Shown here: in pieces, positions 1 to 9,149 of the stretch | Position numbering within the stretch: the stretch's first letter is position 1 | How the letters are laid out: the number at the start of each line of letters is the position of its first letter | Notes under the pieces: generated by a model | The model's input: only the letters and a program-made list of their open reading frames with translations | What the model was told of the DNA's origin: nothing | The model's database searches: none | Translations under genes and position numbers: made by a program | NCBI GenBank assembly: GCA_902776035.1 | Contig: CACYOO010000001.1 | Location: 1 to 64,000 of the forward strand | Reading direction: 5' to 3' | Origin: an uncultured bacterium | Lineage (GTDB): Bacteria; Cyanobacteriota; Vampirovibrionia; Gastranaerophilales; Gastranaerophilaceae | DNA length: 64,000 nucleotides

Positions 1-110
1 AGTTAACCCAACCAATAATCTAAAACCAAAAACCAAAATAAACCTACAAAACCAAGAATTTTAACAACCAAACCAAAATATAAAATAACCAAAACCAAAT
101 ACCAAATTTA
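1..110. other. C/A-rich, almost G-free stretch; possible 3' end of a gene entering from the left
   Basis: The plus strand here is made almost entirely of A, C and T, with AACCAAA-like words recurring irregularly and only two or three G residues. One frame (from position 2) is open until a TAA at 62-64, so this could be the last 20 codons of a gene cut by the window edge. Its codon use (AAC, ACC, CCA) is unlike the neighbouring genes. No product can be named. Confidence 0.3.
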
Positions 111-111
111 T

Positions 112-140
112 ATCCGCTTTTAAAAAGCGGATTTTTTTTG
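112..140 (+). terminator. Intrinsic terminator
   Basis: Inverted repeat ATCCGCTTTT / AAAAGCGGAT followed by a run of eight T. It would end a transcript entering from the left edge and isolates the hydrolase gene that follows. Confidence 0.75.
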
Positions 141-227
141 TTTTAAATAATATTTTTATATCCTCATTTTAGCTGAAAAATATTAAATTATCTTGAAAAA
201 TAAAAAAAAATCCGCTACGATAATTTT

Positions 228-1013
228 ATGAAAAAGTTTATATTATTTTTAGTTTTATTAATATTGATTTTTAATTTATCAATATCTTATGCAGAAGAAA
301 AAAAGGTTAAAAAGCCAAAAAGTCCTTATTCTACTAAAGAATTTACTGTTGAAACTAATGATGGGCATTTGATTCATGCTTATCTAACATTTCCAAAAAC
401 AAAAATGAAGGGTTATCCTACGATAGTAATGTTACATTCATTGGGAAGCAGCAGTTATTATTGGATGCCTTTACAAGAAAAACTTAATATTATGGGTTAT
501 GCTGTTTTAAGAATTGATTTACGAGGTCATGGAAAGAGTGTTTATAACAAGAGTTTTCGACAAAGTTCTTGGCGTTCTTATAAAGATAGCGTGTTTTTAA
601 AATATCCGTCTGATGTAATACAAACTATGGATTATGTTAAAAATGAATCCAATAAAGTAAACTTTAACAATTGGGCAATTATAGGAAGTGATATAGGGGC
701 TAATACAGCAGTTATTGTAGCTGATAAGTATTCGGTTAAACCAAAAGCCATTGTTTTGTTTGCTCCATCTATGACTTTTAAGGGGTTATATATTCCCGTA
801 ATGTTAACAGAACTTGGTACAACACCAATACTTGCTATAGCTAGTATTGCTGATAAGTATGCATATAATGAACAAATAAAACTTAAAAGGTTTGCTCAAA
901 GCACATTTGATACATATAATGTTTCAAAGGGTGGGAGTAATATGCTTATAACCAAATACTATCCTGAATCTGTCGGATATATTTCAAATTGGTTAAGTAA
1001 ATATATTAAGTAA
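228..1013 (+). CDS. Secreted alpha/beta-hydrolase-fold protein, atypical active site
   Basis: 261 aa with a signal peptide (about residues 1-22, cleavage after SYA). The alpha/beta-hydrolase pattern is clear: LHSLG oxyanion-type loop near 69-73, the IDLRGHGKS strand-loop at 96-104, a nucleophile-elbow segment IIGSDIGAN at 151-159 and an Asp at 209. The elbow position normally held by Ser in GxSxG is Asp155, as in epoxide hydrolases and dehalogenases (GHDWG type). The usual C-terminal catalytic His is not obvious: the equivalent stretch reads KGGSNML. It may be a hydrolase of unusual chemistry or a non-catalytic fold relative. The gene runs convergently into the next gene, with only four bases between. 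Confidence 0.75.
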   Translation: MKKFILFLVLLILIFNLSISYAEEKKVKKPKSPYSTKEFTVETNDGHLIHAYLTFPKTKMKGYPTIVMLHSLGSSSYYWMPLQEKLNIMGYAVLRIDLRGHGKSVYNKSFRQSSWRSYKDSVFLKYPSDVIQTMDYVKNESNKVNFNNWAIIGSDIGANTAVIVADKYSVKPKAIVLFAPSMTFKGLYIPVMLTELGTTPILAIASIADKYAYNEQIKLKRFAQSTFDTYNVSKGGSNMLITKYYPESVGYISNWLSKYIK

Positions 1014-1017
1014 GATA

Positions 1018-1323
1018 TTACCAATCTTTATAAGTGTATCCGGGATTTATATCATGTTGTAACAGTGTACCGTCATCAGTACCAAAATCTATGTATTCCC
1101 AAACTTTTCTCCACCAAGTTTTTTTCAGAGTACGTGCAGTCTTATATTCCTGATTTCTGGATCTTGCTTTTTCTAATTGTACATGGTCGGCAGTAAGAGG
1201 TGAATAACCATTATTTATTAAATATTCAGGTGAAGTTGTTTCTTCTGTTATTACATAAGCCGATACAGGTAAAGAAAACAAAATTATTGAAAATAATATT
1301 AGATTGATTTTTTTTGTAGACAT
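1018..1323 (-). CDS. Small secreted protein of unknown function
   Basis: 101 aa when started at the ATG at 1323, which has a GAGGTG ribosome site five bases upstream; a GTG six bases further out is less likely. A hydrophobic signal peptide ends near VSA (about residue 22). The mature part is rich in charged and aromatic residues (TWWRKVWEYIDFG, near the C-terminus) and has no Cys or domain I recognise. It sits between the hydrolase and ispG, with no operon link visible. Confidence 0.6.
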   Translation of the reverse strand: MSTKKINLILFSIILFSLPVSAYVITEETTSPEYLINNGYSPLTADHVQLEKARSRNQEYKTARTLKKTWWRKVWEYIDFGTDDGTLLQHDINPGYTYKDW

Positions 1324-1383
1324 AATCACCTCTTCTTATATAATGATACATTAAAATAATAATATAATCCAATGTTGTAAAAT

Positions 1384-2436
1384 TTATTTACAATCATTAT
1401 TTATTATTTTTTCCAATTCGTCTAAAAGTTTATCTTCCGGTACTCTTGCGATAACTTTTCCTTTTTTAAATATGTATCCTTCACCAATTGCACCTGCAAT
1501 ACCGTAATCTGCTCTTTCCGCTTCTCCCGGTCCATTAACAGGACATCCCATTGTTGCGATTGTTATATCTTTTTCCAAATGTTTAAATCGTTCTTCAACT
1601 TGTTTTGCAAGACCTATTAAATCAATTTGAGTTCTTCCGCAAGTTGGACATGAAATGAAATTTACTCCATGTTTTCTTAAATTTAGTGATTTCAATATTT
1701 CATAACCAGCCCACACTTCTTCTATTGGATTTTCAGTTAGTGAAACTCTTATTGTATCACCTATACCTTGAGATAAAAGTGAACCGATACCTGCAGATGA
1801 TTTTACTAATCCTTCTTTCATTGTTCCTGCTTCGGTTATTCCCAAATGAAGCGGATAATCGTATTTTTTTGAAAAATCTTTATAGGCATCAATAGTAGTC
1901 ATTACATCAGAGCATTTTAAAGAAACTGCTGTTTTATCAAAATCAAGGTCTTCTAAAATTTTTATGTGTGCTTCTGCACTCATTACCATTTTTTTGTAAA
2001 GCGGTAAATCAAGTTCTTTCAATTTTTTTTCTAATGAGCCGGCATTTATGCCTATTCTTATAGGTATATTTTGTTGTTTTGCAAGTTTTACAACACTTTC
2101 AGTATGTTCTTTTTTTCCAATATTTCCTGGATTAAGCCGTAGTGCTGCAATTCCGTTATTTATGCATGATATTGCAAGACGATAATCAAAATGAATATCT
2201 GCAACAACAGGTATAGGTGATTTTTTTACAATATCTTTTATTGCTTCTGCTGCGTCCTTGTTTAATACGGCAAGCCGAATAATTTCACACCCTGCATCTG
2301 ACAATTCTTTTATTTGATTTAGAGTTGTGTTAATATCTCGTGTATCGGTGTTACACATTGATTGTACACTTATAGGAGCATCTCCTCCTATTTTTATATT
2401 GCCTACAGTAATTTGTTTTGTTTTTCTTCTATCCAT
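1384..2436 (-). CDS. ispG: 4-hydroxy-3-methylbut-2-en-1-yl diphosphate synthase
   Basis: 350 aa, full length for the short bacterial IspG type. It converts methylerythritol cyclodiphosphate to HMBPP in the MEP isoprenoid pathway, using a 4Fe-4S cluster. Cluster ligands are visible: Cys263 and Cys266 in SCPTCGRT, Cys298 in MGCPVNGPGE, with Glu305 as the fourth ligand. The N-terminal TIM-barrel segment has the typical PVVADIHFDYRLA motif near residue 76. Monocistronic by position. Confidence 0.97.
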   Translation of the reverse strand: MDRRKTKQITVGNIKIGGDAPISVQSMCNTDTRDINTTLNQIKELSDAGCEIIRLAVLNKDAAEAIKDIVKKSPIPVVADIHFDYRLAISCINNGIAALRLNPGNIGKKEHTESVVKLAKQQNIPIRIGINAGSLEKKLKELDLPLYKKMVMSAEAHIKILEDLDFDKTAVSLKCSDVMTTIDAYKDFSKKYDYPLHLGITEAGTMKEGLVKSSAGIGSLLSQGIGDTIRVSLTENPIEEVWAGYEILKSLNLRKHGVNFISCPTCGRTQIDLIGLAKQVEERFKHLEKDITIATMGCPVNGPGEAERADYGIAGAIGEGYIFKKGKVIARVPEDKLLDELEKIINNDCK

Positions 2437-2545
2437 AATATTTATATTTTATCACAAAAAATTGCATTTTTTATAAGATATTAATTTTTAAAAATTGGGT
2501 ATTTTGTGCTAAAATAAAATAAAATTATAAATATGGAGTATAGAA

Positions 2546-3538
2546 ATGATTTTAATAACAGGTGGTGCAGGTTATATAGGCAGTCATACAGTTATAAATT
2601 TTATAAATGCAGGATATGATATTGTAATTTTTGATAATCTTGAAACAGGGCATATAGAAACTGTTAAAACTTTGCAAACTCTTGGCAATGTTGTTTTTGA
2701 ACAAGGCAATTTGAGAAATGCAGAAGATTTGGAAAAAGTTTTTTCAAAGTATGAAATAGAAGCAGTAATACACTTTGCAGCATATTCTCTTGTAGGAGAA
2801 AGTGTTAGCAGTCCTGCAAAATATTACAGAAATAACTCTTTTGGAACTCTTAATTTACTTGATACAATGGTAAAACATAATGTAAAAAAGATAGTTTTTT
2901 CATCAACTTGTGCAACGTATGGAGAACCGGAATACACTCCTATAGACGAAAAACATGCTCAAAATCCGATTAATCCTTATGGAATGTCAAAGTTATTTAT
3001 TGAAAAAATGATGAATGATTATGATAATGCATACGGATTAAAATCAATAAAATTAAGGTATTTTAATGTTGCAGGTGCTGATAGTGAATGTAGAATCGGT
3101 GAATGGCATGATGTAGAAACACATTTGATTCCTAATATATTGAAATCAGTGTTGTATAAAGGACAAACATTTAAAATCTTCGGTAATGATTATCCTACTC
3201 CTGACGGAACTTGTATAAGAGATTATGTTAACGTAGAAGATTTAGCAAAAGCACATTGGCTTGCTGTTGAATATTTAAATAAAGAAAATAAATCAGATGT
3301 ATTCAATATAGGTACAGAAACAGGTGATAGTGTACAAAAAGTTTTTGAAGTTTGCGAAAAAGTTGTTAATAAAAAAATACCTGTTGAAGTTGTAGAAAGA
3401 AGAGCCGGTGATCCTGCAATACTATATGCAAACTCTACAAAAGCAAATTCTGTTTTAGGGTGGTATCCTGAAAAAACTTTATATGATAGTGTTTTATCAG
3501 CATATAATTGGGAATGTAAAAGGTTTGAGGATAAATAA
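2546..3538 (+). CDS. galE: UDP-glucose 4-epimerase
   Basis: 330 aa extended-SDR enzyme interconverting UDP-glucose and UDP-galactose. The NAD-binding GGAGYIG motif is at 6-12, an FSSTCATYG segment carries the catalytic Ser/Thr region near 118-126, and the YxxxK pair is Tyr145/Lys149 in NPYGMSK. The ATG at 2546 follows TGGAG. It opens a four-gene nucleotide-sugar run with the next gene only two bases away, so co-transcription is likely. Confidence 0.95.
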   Translation: MILITGGAGYIGSHTVINFINAGYDIVIFDNLETGHIETVKTLQTLGNVVFEQGNLRNAEDLEKVFSKYEIEAVIHFAAYSLVGESVSSPAKYYRNNSFGTLNLLDTMVKHNVKKIVFSSTCATYGEPEYTPIDEKHAQNPINPYGMSKLFIEKMMNDYDNAYGLKSIKLRYFNVAGADSECRIGEWHDVETHLIPNILKSVLYKGQTFKIFGNDYPTPDGTCIRDYVNVEDLAKAHWLAVEYLNKENKSDVFNIGTETGDSVQKVFEVCEKVVNKKIPVEVVERRAGDPAILYANSTKANSVLGWYPEKTLYDSVLSAYNWECKRFEDK

Positions 3539-3540
3539 TA

Positions 3541-4488
3541 ATGTCAAAGCGAATATTAGTAACTGGAGGTGCCGGATTTATTGGCTCACATTTATGTGAA
3601 CGTCTTGTTAATGAGGGAAATGATGTTATTTGTTTAGACAATTTTTTTACGGGTTCAAAAGATAATATACGGCATCTTTTATCAAATAATCAATTTGAGC
3701 TTGTAAGACATGATGTAACAAAAGAGTATTTAGCAGAAGTTGATCAAATTTATAATCTGGCATGTCCGGCAAGTCCTGTACATTATCAGTATAATCCTGT
3801 AAAAACAATTGAAACCTCTGTTATTGGAGTAACAAATATGCTTGAACTTGCAAAGCAGTGTAATGCTACAATACTTCAGGCATCAACTTCAGAAGTTTAC
3901 GGTAATCCAACTATACATCCGCAAATAGAGAGTTATTGGGGAAATGTTAATCCTATAGGAATAAGAAGCTGTTATGATGAAGGAAAACGTTGTGCCGAAA
4001 CATTAATGATGGATTATCACAGACAATGTAAGGTTGATATAAGAATAATTAGAATATTTAATACGTATGGACCTAATATGAGTTTAAATGACGGCAGAGT
4101 GATTTCTAATTTTATAGTTCAAGCTTTAAATAATCAGGATATTACAATTTATGGTGAAGGTTTACAAACTCGTTCTTTTTGTTATGTTTCTGATTTAGTG
4201 GAAGGGCTTATAAAAATGATGAATAATTCTCAACATTTTATTGGACCTGTTAATATTGGAAATCCAGCTGAAAGAACTATTTTGGATTTAGCAAAAATTA
4301 TTATAGAAATGACAAATTCAAAGTCAAAAATCATATATAAAGATTTACCTGATGATGATCCTGTTAAACGTAAGCCGGATATAGCTCTTGCTCAAAAGGA
4401 ACTTCAATGGGCTCCAAAGGTTGATATAAAAGATGGACTGCAAAAAACTATAGAATATTTTGATAGAATGTTAAAGGAGAATAATTAA
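3541..4488 (+). CDS. UDP-glucuronate decarboxylase (UDP-xylose synthase type)
   Basis: 315 aa SDR protein. [14 protein letters not shown] at 9-22 binds [15 protein letters not shown] (72-83), STSEVYGNP (from 115) and the catalytic Tyr145/Lys149 in CYDEGK are characteristic of the UXS family rather than other epimerases. It would decarboxylate UDP-glucuronate to UDP-xylose. The next gene makes UDP-glucuronate, so the two are successive pathway steps. Its stop overlaps the ugd start by one base (TAATG). Confidence 0.9.
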   Translation: MSKRILVTGGAGFIGSHLCERLVNEGNDVICLDNFFTGSKDNIRHLLSNNQFELVRHDVTKEYLAEVDQIYNLACPASPVHYQYNPVKTIETSVIGVTNMLELAKQCNATILQASTSEVYGNPTIHPQIESYWGNVNPIGIRSCYDEGKRCAETLMMDYHRQCKVDIRIIRIFNTYGPNMSLNDGRVISNFIVQALNNQDITIYGEGLQTRSFCYVSDLVEGLIKMMNNSQHFIGPVNIGNPAERTILDLAKIIIEMTNSKSKIIYKDLPDDDPVKRKPDIALAQKELQWAPKVDIKDGLQKTIEYFDRMLKENN

Positions 4489-5792
4489 TGAAAATATGTG
4501 TTATAGGAACAGGTTATGTTGGATTAGTTGCAGGTGCTTGCCTTGCTGATATGGGAAATGATGTTATTTGTGTTGATAATAATAAAGATAAAATAGAAAA
4601 GCTTCAAAATGCAATAGTACCTATCTATGAACCCGGATTAGAAGAACTTATAAAAGTAAATACATCAGAAAACAGGTTACACTTTACAACAGATATAACC
4701 TCAGCGGTTCAAAAATCTGAGGTATGCTTTATTGCTGTTGGAACTCCTCAAGGAGAAGATGGTTCTGCTGATTTGCAATATGTTTTTCAGGTAGCTGAAT
4801 CAATTGCTAAATCAATGAACGGATATAAAGTTATAGTCGATAAATCAACAGTTCCTGTAGGTACTGCAGAAAAAGTTTCAAAAATAATAAAAGATAATAC
4901 TGATTACGATTTTGATGTCGTATCAAATCCTGAATTTTTGAAACAAGGCAGTGCTGTAGATGACTTTTTATCTCCTGATAGAGTTGTAATTGGTTCAAAT
5001 TCCAATAAAGCATCTGCAATAATGCAGGAAATATATTCACCATTCTTTAGAACAGGAAACAGAGTAATTGTTATGGACGTGAAATCAGCTGAGATGACAA
5101 AGTATGCATCTAATTCATTTTTAGCTGTAAAAATTTCATTTATGAATGAAATTGCAAATTTATGTGAAAAAGTAGGTGCAGATGCTGAAATGGTCAGAGT
5201 AGGTATGTCAACGGACAGCCGTATCGGAAACAAGTTTTTATTTCCGGGACTTGGATATGGCGGAAGTTGTTTTCCAAAAGATGTAAAGGCACTTGTAAAA
5301 ACAGGTTCTGAAAATGATTGTGAAATGTCTATAATTAAATCTGCAGATAACGTTAATAAAAAACAGCGTCAATATTTTATTGATAAAATAACAAAAAAAT
5401 TCGGAGAAGATTTATCAGGAAAAATATTTGCAGTATGGGGCTTGGCGTTCAAACCAAAAACAAATGATATGAGAGAAGCTCCTGCAATCACAGTAATCAA
5501 TGCTTTACTTGAAAAAGGTGCAAAAGTTCAAGCTTATGATCCAAAAGCAATGGAAAGTGCAGAATTTATATTTGGAGATAAAATCTCTTATGCTAAAAAT
5601 TCCTATGATGCATTAAAAAATTCAGATGCACTATTGCTTTTGACAGAATGGAACGAGTTCAGACATCCTGATTTTGATATAATTAAAAATTTGATGAAAA
5701 CACCTATTATATTTGATGGTAGAAATCAATATAATCGAAGCAGGATTACTTCAAGGGGTTTTGAATATATTTGTATGGGAAATAAAAAATAA
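4488..5792 (+). CDS. ugd: UDP-glucose 6-dehydrogenase
   Basis: 434 aa. It oxidises UDP-glucose to UDP-glucuronate with two NAD. The N-terminal Rossmann motif GTGYVGLVAGACLA starts at residue 7, and the catalytic Cys261 lies in GYGGSCFPKD. The C-terminal UDP-binding domain has AFKPKTNDMREAP. Translationally coupled to the decarboxylase by the TAATG overlap. Full length, no anomalies. Confidence 0.96.
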   Translation: MKICVIGTGYVGLVAGACLADMGNDVICVDNNKDKIEKLQNAIVPIYEPGLEELIKVNTSENRLHFTTDITSAVQKSEVCFIAVGTPQGEDGSADLQYVFQVAESIAKSMNGYKVIVDKSTVPVGTAEKVSKIIKDNTDYDFDVVSNPEFLKQGSAVDDFLSPDRVVIGSNSNKASAIMQEIYSPFFRTGNRVIVMDVKSAEMTKYASNSFLAVKISFMNEIANLCEKVGADAEMVRVGMSTDSRIGNKFLFPGLGYGGSCFPKDVKALVKTGSENDCEMSIIKSADNVNKKQRQYFIDKITKKFGEDLSGKIFAVWGLAFKPKTNDMREAPAITVINALLEKGAKVQAYDPKAMESAEFIFGDKISYAKNSYDALKNSDALLLLTEWNEFRHPDFDIIKNLMKTPIIFDGRNQYNRSRITSRGFEYICMGNKK

Positions 5793-5798
5793 TTTAGT

Positions 5799-7223
5799 AT
5801 GAATGTGTCAAAAATAAATAAGATAGCTGTTATTAGCTTATTTCTTTTTGCTGTTATAACTATTATAAGGTTATATCATCACATGCCATGGTTTGATGAG
5901 GCACATTCTTGGGTTATTTCCGAACAATTAAATTTTTTAGAAATGCTTAAATATATACCTCAGGAAGGACATTTTCCTATATGGAATATATTACTTTTTC
6001 CTATTGCTAAATTACATTTGTATCCTGTTTCAATGCAATTATTAAATTGGATATTTTGTTTTCTTGCATTAGCTATTTTATGGGTAAAAGCTCCTTTTAA
6101 TAATTTTACTAAAATTTGCATAACGTTTTCTTTTCCGTTTTTGGGCTATTATTCTGTCGTTGCAAGATGTTATTCTATAGGTATTCTATTAATATTCCTT
6201 ATTGCATCTCTGTATAAAAAGCAGCTTGAACATCCTTTAATTTATTGCGGATTAATCTTTTTGTGTGCAAATACATCTCTTATGGCTCTTATTCCTGCAA
6301 CTGCTTTTGGTATAATTTTTATTTTTAAATTTATAAAATGTAAAAATTTTTCAAAAGAGTATTATATTTCTCTTTTAATTGGATTAATAACAGTTTTGGT
6401 TATTTTATTACAAATTTCAAATGTAAATATTAATGGCGGTTATCTAAAACCAAAAACGTTATCATTGTTTTCACATATATTTGTAAGAAATAGTATTATA
6501 AATATATTTCTTGCAGTTATTTTATCCATACCTGTTATAAAGTATTTGGTAAAAGATAAATACTCATTATTTTTTATTTCATTTTGCAGTTTTGTAGTTT
6601 TATTTTTAATGTACAAAATTTATGTATTAAATTTTTGGCATACTTTTTTTGTTTTTATTTACTTAATTGTAGCTTTTTGGATATCTGATATTGATAACAA
6701 ATATTTTAAGTGGAAATTTTTGGCAATATCAAGTTTGACATTGATTTCTATTATATATATTTTCTATACTCCTGATACGATATCTTTTAATATTGTTTAT
6801 AATTCTAAGAGCAGACAGTTAAAATCATTTATAGAAAGTGATGTAAATTTAAAAAATTCAACAATATATCATAATAACGGTGAAATGTTTGAAATATTAC
6901 CGTATTCTTATAAAAACAGTTATAAAATTAAAAATTATTGTGATATTAGTAAAAAATCCGATTATAAATTATATGAAAATTTAAAAGGTATATGTAGTGT
7001 TAATCCAATAGAATACGCAATGAAACATCAGGAAGTTTTTAAACAAATAAATGAAAAAGAAAAAAGTCCTTTATATTTTCTTGTTCCTGCAAAAACTTAT
7101 TTAAATACAAATAAGGCATTGATTCTTGCAAACGGATATTTTTTATATTTTAGAAAGTATAAATGTTATGAATATTTTTGTTTTTGGGATATGAATGTCG
7201 GACATACAGAAGTAAAGTGGTAA
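5799..7223 (+). CDS. Polytopic membrane protein, GT-C glycosyltransferase-like
   Basis: 474 aa with roughly ten hydrophobic segments. After the first membrane segment comes WFDEAHSW (about residues 32-39), resembling the acidic first-loop motif of GT-C glycosyltransferases that use lipid-linked sugars, followed by GHFPIWNILLFP. The soluble C-terminal tail of about 130 residues has no recognised domain. Six bases downstream of ugd, so it may transfer a sugar made by the three upstream enzymes. Substrate cannot be told from sequence. Confidence 0.6.
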   Translation: MNVSKINKIAVISLFLFAVITIIRLYHHMPWFDEAHSWVISEQLNFLEMLKYIPQEGHFPIWNILLFPIAKLHLYPVSMQLLNWIFCFLALAILWVKAPFNNFTKICITFSFPFLGYYSVVARCYSIGILLIFLIASLYKKQLEHPLIYCGLIFLCANTSLMALIPATAFGIIFIFKFIKCKNFSKEYYISLLIGLITVLVILLQISNVNINGGYLKPKTLSLFSHIFVRNSIINIFLAVILSIPVIKYLVKDKYSLFFISFCSFVVLFLMYKIYVLNFWHTFFVFIYLIVAFWISDIDNKYFKWKFLAISSLTLISIIYIFYTPDTISFNIVYNSKSRQLKSFIESDVNLKNSTIYHNNGEMFEILPYSYKNSYKIKNYCDISKKSDYKLYENLKGICSVNPIEYAMKHQEVFKQINEKEKSPLYFLVPAKTYLNTNKALILANGYFLYFRKYKCYEYFCFWDMNVGHTEVKW

Positions 7224-7280
7224 AACATTATTTATAATAAAGTATTTTACATTAGTTAATTTTTACGATAATATTCATAT

Positions 7281-7808
7281 ATGGATAAGTTTGTTGTAAA
7301 AATACATCCAATGAAACAAAAAGATGTAGATTCAATAGAACGTATAGAAGCTTTGGTATATGGCAATCATCACTGGTCGAAAGATTCTTTTTATTCAGAA
7401 TTAACAAATAATTTAGCCAGATATTATTGTGCATTTAATCAAACGGATGAACTTATTGGCTATTCAGGTTCTTGGGTAATTCTTGATGAAGCACATATCA
7501 CAAATATTGCAGTTTTACCTGAGTATAGAAAAAAAGGAGTTGGAGAAGTACTTTTAACTTCTATTATTGATACTTGTTATAAAGAAATGGCAAAATATCT
7601 TACTTTAGAGGTAAGAATAAGTAATAAGCCGGCAATTTCACTTTATGAAAAATATGCTTTTAAATCTTTAGGTACAAGAAAAGGATATTATCAAAATAAT
7701 AATGAAGATGCACTTATAATGTGGACAGAGAATATTTTTTGGGATAAATTTAAAGATACTTATAATAAAAATCTTTTGAACTTAAAAGAAAAAATTACAA
7801 TAATATGA
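7281..7808 (+). CDS. rimI: Ribosomal protein S18-alanine N-acetyltransferase (GNAT)
   Basis: 175 aa. The acetyl-CoA binding loop is NIAVLPEYRKKGVGEVLL (R/Q-x-x-G-x-G/A type). The RimI-like signatures LEVRISNKPAISLYEKYAF and GTRKGYYQNNNEDALIMW follow, with about 25 extra residues at the C-terminus. RimI acetylates the N-terminus of S18; other GNAT roles cannot be excluded. Its TGA overlaps the next start (ATGA). Confidence 0.8.
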   Translation: MDKFVVKIHPMKQKDVDSIERIEALVYGNHHWSKDSFYSELTNNLARYYCAFNQTDELIGYSGSWVILDEAHITNIAVLPEYRKKGVGEVLLTSIIDTCYKEMAKYLTLEVRISNKPAISLYEKYAFKSLGTRKGYYQNNNEDALIMWTENIFWDKFKDTYNKNLLNLKEKITII

Positions 7809-8491
7809 TTATAGAAAAATCTACAAGAGTAAAAAAGGAAAATGTATTTAAATATAATGGTGAAACCGTAAAATTAAGGTTAGGTACACTTATTTTAATG
7901 TGCTTATGTGTAATGCTTATAATTATTGCAACATTCACTCAATTTTCATTTACACATTATATAATTCCTGTTGATTTCATGTCATATATAGGTGATACAA
8001 GTGATACAAATGTAAAACAGCATTTTTTAAAATATTACAGATATATACCTCAAATTCCGGTTATAGTATTTGTAGCGGCTCTTTTAGGACGAATATTTGG
8101 CGTAATACCTGTCTTGGTATATATAAGTATAGGACTTTTTGTGTATCCTGTATTTGCACTTGGCGGCGGAATAAAATATATATTTGATTATAATTTTGGA
8201 TATATATTGGCATATATTCCTGCGGTATTCTTTTCTGCATCAATTTTAAAAAGCGGTTTTTCTATAAAAAACATAATACAGGCATCAATTGTTGCGGTGT
8301 TGACCATACATATAATAGGTATTCTATATACTCTATTTATAGGCACAATAGAGCAATCCTCAAATGCAGTATTGTTCGGGTGGATAATTGCTCAAAGCGG
8401 AACAAAAATTTTGTATGATATTATTTTTAGCATTTTATCAATAATAACTGCCGGTATAATAAAACGTTTTTTATGGATTACAATGTGTTAA
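7805..8491 (+). CDS. BioY-family-like membrane protein (biotin transporter S component)
   Basis: 228 aa with five or six hydrophobic segments. The sequence around IPQIPVIVFVAALLGRIFG, the YISIGLFVYPVFALGGG stretch and a following FGYILAYIPA match the BioY pattern (substrate-binding component for biotin uptake). BioY proteins are usually about 190 aa; here there is a 40-residue N-terminal extension. No ECF ATPase or EcfT gene lies next to it. Overlaps rimI by four bases. Confidence 0.65.
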   Translation: MIIEKSTRVKKENVFKYNGETVKLRLGTLILMCLCVMLIIIATFTQFSFTHYIIPVDFMSYIGDTSDTNVKQHFLKYYRYIPQIPVIVFVAALLGRIFGVIPVLVYISIGLFVYPVFALGGGIKYIFDYNFGYILAYIPAVFFSASILKSGFSIKNIIQASIVAVLTIHIIGILYTLFIGTIEQSSNAVLFGWIIAQSGTKILYDIIFSILSIITAGIIKRFLWITMC

Positions 8492-8567
8492 TGTAAGCCA
8501 TTATAAATATACTTGCGAAAAATTTTAAAATAAATGCAGTATATTTGTATATTTTTGCAGGCATGTA

Positions 8568-8596
8568 TTGACTTTTAAAAAATTATTATTAAATAA
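8568..8596 (+). promoter_or_regulatory. Possible promoter of the fliJ-fliK operon
   Basis: TTGACT at 8568-8573, then a 16-17 base AT-only spacer and TAAATA/AAATAA near 8590-8596. The match is moderate and in very AT-rich sequence. It lies about 65 bases before fliJ in the only sizeable gap upstream. Confidence 0.35.
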
Positions 8597-8661
8597 AATC
8601 ATACGAACGGATGTATAAAAAATACATAAAAAACAACATAATATTATCGTGAGAGTGTAAT

Positions 8662-9147
8662 ATGCCGTTTGTATACAGATTACAAAAAGTCCTTGATTTC
8701 AGAATCAGAAAAAAAGAAGAACAACTTATAGTTCTTCAAAAAGCCCAACAGGCACTGTATGAAGCAGAACAAGCAATTCAACTGAATCAACAAGAAATTG
8801 CAGTAACAATGCAAAATCAAAGGCAGGCAGATTATACAATGTACGAGGCCTTTGATACATACATACATCACCTGTGGGAAAAGGCAGTTCAACTTGAAAC
8901 AGTCAAACAAGAAAAATTAGAAATAGTACAGCAGGAAACACAAAAACTTGTAGAATTGGAGCAGGCAGTAAAAGTTCTGGAAAAGCATAAAGACAAAATG
9001 AGAGAAAACTATATAGCCGAAGAAAAGGCGGCAGAGTTAAAAGGAATGTCAGAACTTGGAGTTCAAAGATACTTCCAACAATCAAGAGAAAAATTAGAAG
9101 AAGAAGAATTATTAGAGCAAAAGCTCAAAAAAAGAAAAGGAAATTAA
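8662..9147 (+). CDS. fliJ: Flagellar FliJ-like export chaperone
   Basis: 161 aa, almost entirely alpha-helical coiled coil rich in Glu, Gln and Lys. The N-terminus PFVYRLQKVLDFRIRKKEEQ fits FliJ (F-x-Y/F-R-L-x-x-V-L-x-x-R). FliJ is a cytoplasmic component of the flagellar export ATPase complex. It is followed two bases later by a fliK-type gene, the usual fliJ-fliK order, which supports an otherwise low-complexity assignment. Confidence 0.75.
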   Translation: MPFVYRLQKVLDFRIRKKEEQLIVLQKAQQALYEAEQAIQLNQQEIAVTMQNQRQADYTMYEAFDTYIHHLWEKAVQLETVKQEKLEIVQQETQKLVELEQAVKVLEKHKDKMRENYIAEEKAAELKGMSELGVQRYFQQSREKLEEEELLEQKLKKRKGN

Positions 9148-9149
9148 AG

